Below, piece after piece: positions 59,501-64,000 of a DNA stretch of 64,000 bases. The DNA comes from Farysia itapuensis. Its lineage: Eukaryota; Basidiomycota; Ustilaginomycetes; Ustilaginales; Ustilaginaceae. Numbering within the stretch: the stretch's first letter is position 1; each line of letters opens with the position of its first letter. The stretch covers positions 372,001 through 436,000 of the forward strand of contig JALBYC010000004.1 of the NCBI GenBank assembly GCA_023212645.1, in the 5' to 3' direction. Under the pieces are notes generated by a model. The model ran no database searches. It saw only the letters and a list, made by a program, of their open reading frames with translations, and was not told the DNA's origin. The position numbers and the translations under genes were made by a program.

Positions 59501-61436
59501 GGTGTTGTCACAGTGCATGGTGGAAGCCTACAGCTTTGTCCAAGCTGAATGGGCCACTGTCGCTCAAGAAGACCACGAAGAGAAGGGCGAAAAGAGAGCC
59601 CAAGCGAATGCCAACGCGCGGAAGCCGAAAGGACTGTCACGATGGCAGGTATTGCGAGGCTTGCTGGAGCTCTACTGCCTACACGATGTCACGCGAGTGC
59701 AGTATTTGGAAGAAGGAGCAGGCCTCAAGCGACTCAACGGCTGGAGACGGAAGGACGGTCGAGATGACGACAAGTCTCTAGCTAGCGGTCGCCTCGATAT
59801 CGGGTCACACCGTTCCGCATCCCGCACAGCGCTAGATGAGAACACAAGACGGGCGCAACGTCGTCAAGATGCGACACACGAACAGCCAAGTTCCGATGAC
59901 GACGACGATCTCGACGGTGACAGCAGTGACGAAGAGATGATTGTCACCAACCGCGGGCACGACATTCTCGAGTTCGCCAAGACGCCTCGTCTGGGACCGG
60001 CAAGACCGAGTCAGCAACGCAAGGAGAGCGGCTACTTTGGCCGTGCGTACGATTTCATGACATCTCCGCAGGTCGGGGCTTCGAACACGACAAACACGAG
60101 CGGACAGAAACCCCTCCCTCTACAAGAGAGCAACAGAGACCTGGTTCGGACGATCAAGTGGTGTGGTCGACTGGCCATCTCTGCCTACGGACTGCATGTG
60201 CACATTGTCGATCTACCACCGACATTCACACCGTCGGGCAACCGCTTCTCTCGACAAACCTTTGCCTATCTGTCCCGTCTGGACGCTGATGACGTACTGC
60301 ATGCCGACATCCAGACGTTGGACGCGGATGCCGACTACAGTCCAACTTTCTACATTGTGCGGGACTTTGTGCGCAAGGTCGTCTGCGTAGCTGTGCGAGG
60401 CACGCAGTCCTTCTCGGACATTATTGTCGATCTGGAGCTGCAGACCGAGGAGATTGAGCTGCCACAAGCACAGCCTCGGCCTGGGGAAGAGTTTCGCTGT
60501 CATGCTGGTATCTGGCGAGCTGCCAAAGCGTTGGTATCGCCGCAGAGCAGCTTGTTTGCCAAGCTGCGCCTGGCGCTCGAGGAAAACGAAGGATTTGGGA
60601 TCATGTTTTGTGGTCACTCGCTTGGCGGAGCCATTGCGAGTGCTGCGGCGCTTATTCTCGCAGAGTACTTTATTCCTGATGGAGCGGATCCGGAGACGGG
60701 TGCCTGGGTGACCAACATGTCGTCTGGTCTGCCTGCGCGGCGACCTATCAGGGCCGTCAGCTTTGCCAGTCCGGTGACCATGACATCGGATTTGGCGGCT
60801 CGGGCGGCTCTTGGCTCGGTGCCGCTGGTCATGTCGGTCGTGCTGGGCAGCGATGTGATTCCCCGCGTCGGACATGGACAGGTGCGAGAGCTGAGACGCG
60901 TGCTTGGAGCACTTGCCCGCGTTCGACGACGTCACGAACTGACTGCGGAGGGCAAAGACGATGCGCGAGTACACATCTTGCGTAGCTACTGGGACTGGCG
61001 TGCGATCGGCAAAGCTGCACAGGCCGACGACGTGATGTTGCATCGCAAAGAGCGGATCGAAGAGCAGCTCTGGTCCCTTCGACGCGAGGTAGAGAGCGAC
61101 CTGTACGCCGCAGTCAAAGCACGCACCGAAGGAGAAGCGCATGGCGGAAGTCGCGTCCCTCCCTCACCCTGGGTGGGACCCGAACAGCGTAACCAAGCCC
61201 CGCTACACCAGCTCGCAGTCCGACGCCAAGAGGTCGATTCTGCCACACTACGATCAGAAGCAGCGCAGGGCGGTCCACTGATCCCACCAGGCAAATGCAT
61301 CTGGATCAACAACAAAGACGTCTACCACGTCGAAAGCCCGTTGTCCTTCTTCAGCCTGCCAGACCTGCGATCCGACATGTTTGCCATGCACTTTCCTGCA
61401 GCCTACGAAGAGGCTATCCTGGCATTAAAGACATAG
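56529..61436 (+). CDS. sn1-specific diacylglycerol lipase-like protein, 1635 aa
   Basis: Single exon, the largest gene here. The first about 900 residues are Ser/Pro/Arg-rich and probably disordered, with many SP and PPSP motifs. Membrane-like segments occur near residues 905-985 (FVLWFLIGD, GVAVQVFGFALFLAAHVIDLG, VSLVLWFLRWTFLNL). An acidic stretch (DDDDDLDGDSSDEE) precedes the class 3 lipase domain at about 1195-1640. Catalytic triad candidates: Ser1364 in CGHSLGGAIAS, Asp1442 in LGSDVIPRVG and His1621 in MFAMHFPAAYEEA. The sequence VCVAVRGTQSFSDIIVDL just upstream is typical of DAG lipases. It would cleave diacylglycerol at sn1. Human DAGLs are 670-1040 aa with four helices; the giant N-terminus is the odd part. 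Confidence 0.85.
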   Translation: MVLVSSPTGIHAKQAPVSSPSKQSPFNKGSKMLDNELQDQTEAVSSAFELPPLDLEELSPLPPAQTASSAGPSNAPPANTWASSRRSDDSSPALGSQRGSNGVGPVDPASQSPTAAQSRLQRPNLTVNVENPKDARPQAARYVTVSAILSRSSMYYPQDSSHRDILRSTTAESADPLLESEEAASFLPDLNNTSRNVLRRRSQHKRPSNGSAIEALGALLLRKDSSGKVARLSFEPDDAKQKHRPLLQSWSSALNVLSKGKLEIKLPNSAALSRVGADNTETIAERRARMWNSVLSRKGTVVEDQQNGFSKVKSRREGLSFEISTTGRKRAPSTLLDLDSYRQAQQLQDSDAGPSNRNGFPGLITLKSDKRPQFKPRSMSEFGIGSAFYGHDLPEAPPSPIAMPGAWHGGSTWRSRPGEGYEEGALLLPPPLLDDHGSDANSFEGLLGVRRMREMEKARKQAERLAARNRPTHKVGPLTALSNFVIAAHAAERSIKRAKGQRQDNRAPLFARSQTAPTGQLSTMLSSRDVLDSLPESVLSPQRTSATANDASPRSSPSAAVGAESLNGKSPALKSASPSHTPTRKLTLSRRASRSNSLELGGRHLNTLFESEAFDPANIPDHELDSLPPLSSPLLRPSSQVSIASSLRDFPRGPRLLPVQLSVPPSPFTPLAVDNRRDTKSAAAAGDYLSARNIQPAPGTPQLGPTMLSLPPSPWTPYQDGSGPIVHLHLNASSSSLRLPPGTPRLIPTHLEILPSPFPTAPSSRRGSLTRDPSTTAATASRPAKGTSKPPSVHVKETSRPAVMVRSQSLERYNEFVDRSSAEPGPQVGIDVVELSPIARPASGDRSTSYRVTPATVLKSATDGSTITSDQSARVNHTVVSENEEVATSMRRTSIDHGPMHVDSSGRQRSFVLWFLIGDIGLRNGHRNSTDKGLSPSQEEYGGLIGVAVQVFGFALFLAAHVIDLGYQVGEQVSLVLWFLRWTFLNLTGQTVLSQCMVEAYSFVQAEWATVAQEDHEEKGEKRAQANANARKPKGLSRWQVLRGLLELYCLHDVTRVQYLEEGAGLKRLNGWRRKDGRDDDKSLASGRLDIGSHRSASRTALDENTRRAQRRQDATHEQPSSDDDDDLDGDSSDEEMIVTNRGHDILEFAKTPRLGPARPSQQRKESGYFGRAYDFMTSPQVGASNTTNTSGQKPLPLQESNRDLVRTIKWCGRLAISAYGLHVHIVDLPPTFTPSGNRFSRQTFAYLSRLDADDVLHADIQTLDADADYSPTFYIVRDFVRKVVCVAVRGTQSFSDIIVDLELQTEEIELPQAQPRPGEEFRCHAGIWRAAKALVSPQSSLFAKLRLALEENEGFGIMFCGHSLGGAIASAAALILAEYFIPDGADPETGAWVTNMSSGLPARRPIRAVSFASPVTMTSDLAARAALGSVPLVMSVVLGSDVIPRVGHGQVRELRRVLGALARVRRRHELTAEGKDDARVHILRSYWDWRAIGKAAQADDVMLHRKERIEEQLWSLRREVESDLYAAVKARTEGEAHGGSRVPPSPWVGPEQRNQAPLHQLAVRRQEVDSATLRSEAAQGGPLIPPGKCIWINNKDVYHVESPLSFFSLPDLRSDMFAMHFPAAYEEAILALKT

Positions 61437-61597
61437 ACTAGACTCATTCATTCATACTGATTATCTTCTTCCACGTGTCAATACCATGCCAAAATTCATG
61501 GGAGCATACAACACGCGATTGACTGTTGCCGTCCTCGGTTATGCATAAAAAAGAATGGGCCAATTTAATCTCCTTTCAGTTTCTGAACCACCATCAC

Positions 61598-61675
<78 letters not shown>
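61598..61675 (+). repeat. (CAT)26 trinucleotide microsatellite
   Basis: Twenty-six perfect CAT units (61598-61675), with two further CAT/CAC units before them. The last unit overlaps the A and T of the start codon at 61674. On the other strand it reads (ATG)n. It is in the 5' leader of the GST-like gene. Confidence 0.95.
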
Positions 61676-62504
61676 GATGGTCTCGTCGACAAACATGCCG
61701 GAGAAGCTCGAGTTCTACGACCTTTCGTACGCCAAATCGAAGCTGCCCTGGTCGCCGTTTACCACGCGTACGTATCTGGCGCTTAACGTGCTGGACATAG
61801 CCTACGAGCGACACCTTGTTGCGATGGTGAATGTCAAACCGACTCTGTCTGGATTTGGCATTCCGCCGCCCAAGGAGGGGGGGAAGTATACACTGCCGGT
61901 CCTTGCCGTTACTGAGAAAGGGGAGAGCGAACGTCGATATGTGACGGACAGTGCGGATATTGCCGAGTATCTGCAATTTTTGTTCGTCGAGACGGGCGGT
62001 GATGAAGCTTCTTCGCTCTTTCCGCCACTGAGCGAAGCAGTGCAGAAAGCACACGGCGTTCAGACTGCCCACGAACTAGCGCGAAAAGCACACAAAGCTC
62101 TTGCCATAGGAGTCAATGGAGAGGACCGCTGGATGTCCGTCACAGCCCCTGTGCACCACATCCTCGAGCCCGCCTCACAGCAGTACTTTCTCGAGACGCG
62201 TGCCGTCGAGTTTGGTGCCGACATGGATACGATTGATGCACGTGCACGCGAAGCGCAGGCCAAAGTGGGCGGCATTGACAAGCTGTTTGAGCAGGCTGTT
62301 CAGCCATTCGCCGATCTGTACGCCGGCACAACGACCAAGTTTTTGACGGGCGACCGCGCCATCTACGCCGACATCATTGCCCTAGCTGCTCTTCAATGGT
62401 TCAGGTGCAGTAATGAGAAAGCTACCCTCCATGCACTCAAGACGGTCGAAAACGGTCGACTGGAACAACTTTGGAAAGACAGCCAGCCCCTCTGGCGTGA
62501 TTAA
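61674..62504 (+). CDS. Glutathione S-transferase-like protein (UstS/Ure2-type)
   Basis: Single exon, 276 aa from the first of two adjacent ATGs (61674 and 61677); ATG 61695 (MPEKLEF) is also possible. The thioredoxin-fold start is LEFYDLSYAKSKLPWSPFTTRTYLALNVLDI, with PW-SP-R in place of a CxxC, and LPVLAV then TDSADIAEYL supply the cis-Pro and Ser-Ala-Asp glutathione contacts. The C-terminal half is helical (IDKLFEQAVQPFADLY, GDRAIYADIIALAALQW), where GDR.IYADI is the usual N-capping motif of GSTs. The reaction could be glutathione conjugation, peroxide reduction or thiol transfer. The CAT tract right before its start codon could alter translation. Ends 35 bp before the next gene's stop. Confidence 0.85.
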
Positions 62505-62539
62505 GATCATTGACGCGCGCGCAAATAGATGCTACGGCA

Positions 62540-63423
62540 CTAAATGTACATATTGCCGTCACCCAATGATAATTTGGACGAGGGTAGGGAGCGATCTGGG
62601 CGCTTTGCAAACGCGAGGATGTCTGTGCCAGCACCTGCAGATGTAAAGGGGGATGGGGAGATGAGTTTGCGAACTGCTTGTGCGCTCTGACTCGAGAGAC
62701 GGACGTTGCCCTCGCCCGACGACCCATAGAGTTGAAGGTGAGACTGAAACTGCGCATTTTCGACCAGGGCTAGTAGACCTGGGGTATTGCTCATGATGGC
62801 CTGAGGTAAAGAAAAGCGATCAGTAAGGGGTTCATAGAGAGGTAAACATGATGTCAACATACTGCTGTGAGGAAAGCTGCCCCGATTCCACTGACAGACT
62901 CTGGCGAGCTGAGCGGGATCATGGAGGCAGAATCGATCCGATTTGAGGGAAACGAGGGATCGGCGAGGTAACGCAATTTGCCCGCATCCTCTTCGTTCTG
63001 GTTTCGAAAGATGGTCTCGGCGGGATTGTACGAGTCAACAATCACGACACTTGCTGGGCTGAGCTGATGGAGCACGAGATGCGCCAGCTCATGGTATCTT
63101 GGTTGCGGCAGCAATTGTGGTGTCGGAGATACGTAGATGACTATTTTGCCTTCGCACGGCTCTGAAATACTTGCCTGCTGCTTGTTGTCGATGAAGATGG
63201 CAGATCTCTCGATGGGCAAGTTGCTGCTGTTCAGACAGGCCAGACCAGCTTGCTGTACCATAATGACGACCTCCGAACCAGCACTGGTTGCCGGCAAGCC
63301 CCGAATTTCTATCGCAGGTCGCGCAGCCGACACTTTGAGATCATATGCATCCTCGTCTTCGGATCCAGATTCGACTTCGTACCGTGGGGGCGCTTGATCG
63401 CGCGACAAGGGGTCAAACTCCAT
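62540..63423 (-). CDS. Proteasome assembly chaperone 1-like protein (two exons)
   Basis: Exons 63423-62863 and 62800-62540 join in phase 0 for 273 aa. The start MEFDPLSRDQAPPRYEVES followed by an acidic patch (GSEDEDAY) resembles fungal Pac1/Pba1-type chaperones, which help assemble the 20S alpha ring. A beta-alpha core follows: SEVVIMVQQAGLACL, GKIVIYVSPTPQ, ASVVIVDSYNPAE. The end RPDRSLPSSKLSLGDGNMYI has a Tyr near the C-terminus; Pba1 uses a C-terminal HbYX motif, which here would be M-Y-I, Tyr followed by one residue, a fit (hydrophobic-Tyr-X). This supports docking on the proteasome alpha ring. Identity is still tentative. Confidence 0.55.
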
Positions 63424-63880
63424 GATGGTGTTGGTTGCGCGTCCTCTGAATCAAGGGCGCGATGTTGGACAGAAAAGAGACATTCGTACGAGAAAGCTAA
63501 TTTTGGCAGGCCTCGTGGGTGGAGATTTTCTGCGGTCTGTCGTCAGCGGACGGCGATGGATAATGTACTTGAATTACACGATGCCGTCATTGGAATAAGA
63601 TTAGTGCGCGTGAGGCTCGTCATGATTAAAACCGCGCCGCCCTTTGTACCGCTTATACCTGTCTCTCTCGTTGGGTCTTTTGCACTCCGCTGATGACTAC
63701 TTTGATGCCATCACTCTGCTCACTTCATCGTCATATACTCAACTCTAGATCACCCTGGTCCCTCGTCCGTTCAGTACCACCATCACTTTGTCTGCTATCG
63801 GAGAGGCGAGTCCCTCCGCGCTTTTCGGCCCTTTTCAATCCCTCCCACCATAGACTCGTGTCGCGCACCATTCCGGACCA
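63424..63880. other. Divergent intergenic region at the right end
   Basis: 457 bp between the Pac1-like start and a likely start at 63881. No gene seen; C/T-rich before 63881. Confidence 0.4.
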
Positions 63881-64000
63881 ATGCCTGTTTTTGACAACTT
63901 TAAAAACTTTATGCGCCACGGAAAGGCGAATCGCGAAGCTCACGAAGGCACATCAGTAAGTAGAACGGCCATGCGCAACCACTACGATCCCAGTCTGACC
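63881..64000 (+). CDS. First exon of a gene leaving the window (unknown)
   Basis: An ATG at 63881 opens 25 codons (MPVFDNFKNFMRHGKANREA...) that end in a GTAAGT donor at 63956; the rest lies in an intron and beyond the window. The short basic segment KNFMRHGKANREAH could be the start of a kinase-like or scaffold protein, but this is too little to name. The pyrimidine-rich leader and the good donor site support a real start. Coordinates include the partial intron to the window end. Confidence 0.4.
   Translation, partial: MPVFDNFKNFMRHGKANREAHEGTSVSRTAMRNHYDPSLT

Noticed and set aside
60213..61142. 309-codon antisense frame in the lipase gene
   Set aside because: Lies opposite the conserved lipase catalytic domain and has Arg/His-rich shadow composition.
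61526..61786. Poly-His protein from the CAT repeat
   Set aside because: The frame exists only because of the microsatellite and leaves the GST reading frame.
61539..62072. Poly-Asp antisense protein
   Set aside because: Product of the same repeat read on the other strand, opposite conserved GST coding sequence.
1..64000. tRNA genes, CRISPR arrays, transposons, bacterial-type elements
   Set aside because: No tRNA B-box-type sequence in a cloverleaf context, no spaced direct repeats and no transposase-like frames were seen by eye; introns and gene families are plainly fungal nuclear.

Overview
The window is nuclear DNA of a filamentous or dimorphic fungus, most likely a basidiomycete of the smut lineage (Ustilaginomycotina). 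The evidence is: many long single-exon genes (up to 4.9 kb), mixed with a few genes cut by short 50-110 nt introns that follow GTAAGT/GTGAGT...YAG rules; moderate GC; genes on both strands with no operons; and a set of clearly fungal proteins (Sst2-type RGS, Pmp3, Rad7, Zn2Cys6 regulator, Hda1 with Arb2 domain). The lineage call is inference from gene style, not a search result. No rRNA, tRNA, CRISPR, transposon or viral gene was seen.

Layout: (1) 1-9.3 kb: arrestin-like protein (cut by the window edge), RAD7, ARL2 GTPase, five-exon PIG-U (GPI transamidase), mitochondrial DEAD-box helicase. (2) 9.3-17.9 kb: an orphan membrane protein, then 4.7 kb with no supportable gene, then a Zn2Cys6 regulator whose zinc cluster is split by an intron. 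(3) 18.4-28 kb: peroxisomal-type enoyl-CoA hydratase, Pmp3, phosphatidylserine decarboxylase, Nnf1-like kinetochore protein, ankyrin/FYVE/RING protein. (4) 28-41.4 kb: proline-rich single-pass protein, class II histone deacetylase, PP2A activator, RGS protein, 3-hydroxyacyl-CoA dehydrogenase, Arfrp1/Arl3-type GTPase lacking its catalytic Gln, DUF1640 mitochondrial protein. (5) 41.9-56 kb: gamma-glutamyltransferase, orphan protein, mitochondrial FIST-like protein, EMC8, RraA-like protein, mitochondrial SAP protein, tail-anchored orphan, alpha/beta hydrolase, L-fuconate-dehydratase-like enolase. (6) 56.5-64 kb: giant sn1-diacylglycerol-lipase-like protein, GST-like protein behind a 26-unit CAT microsatellite, Pac1-like chaperone, first exon of a gene leaving the window.

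The genes do not form a biosynthetic cluster. This is a gene-dense, mostly housekeeping segment weighted towards ER/Golgi/endosome function (PIG-U, EMC8, ARL2, Arfrp1, FYVE-RING, Pmp3, DAG lipase) and mitochondrial or peroxisomal metabolism. Several neighbours are divergent with 176-313 bp between start codons and probably share promoters. The points most worth a second look are the Ser-for-Gln Arfrp1-like GTPase, the PTS1 signal carried on an 18-codon last exon, a 68-bp inverted repeat, the CAT repeat touching a start codon, and the 4.7-kb regulatory-type desert.
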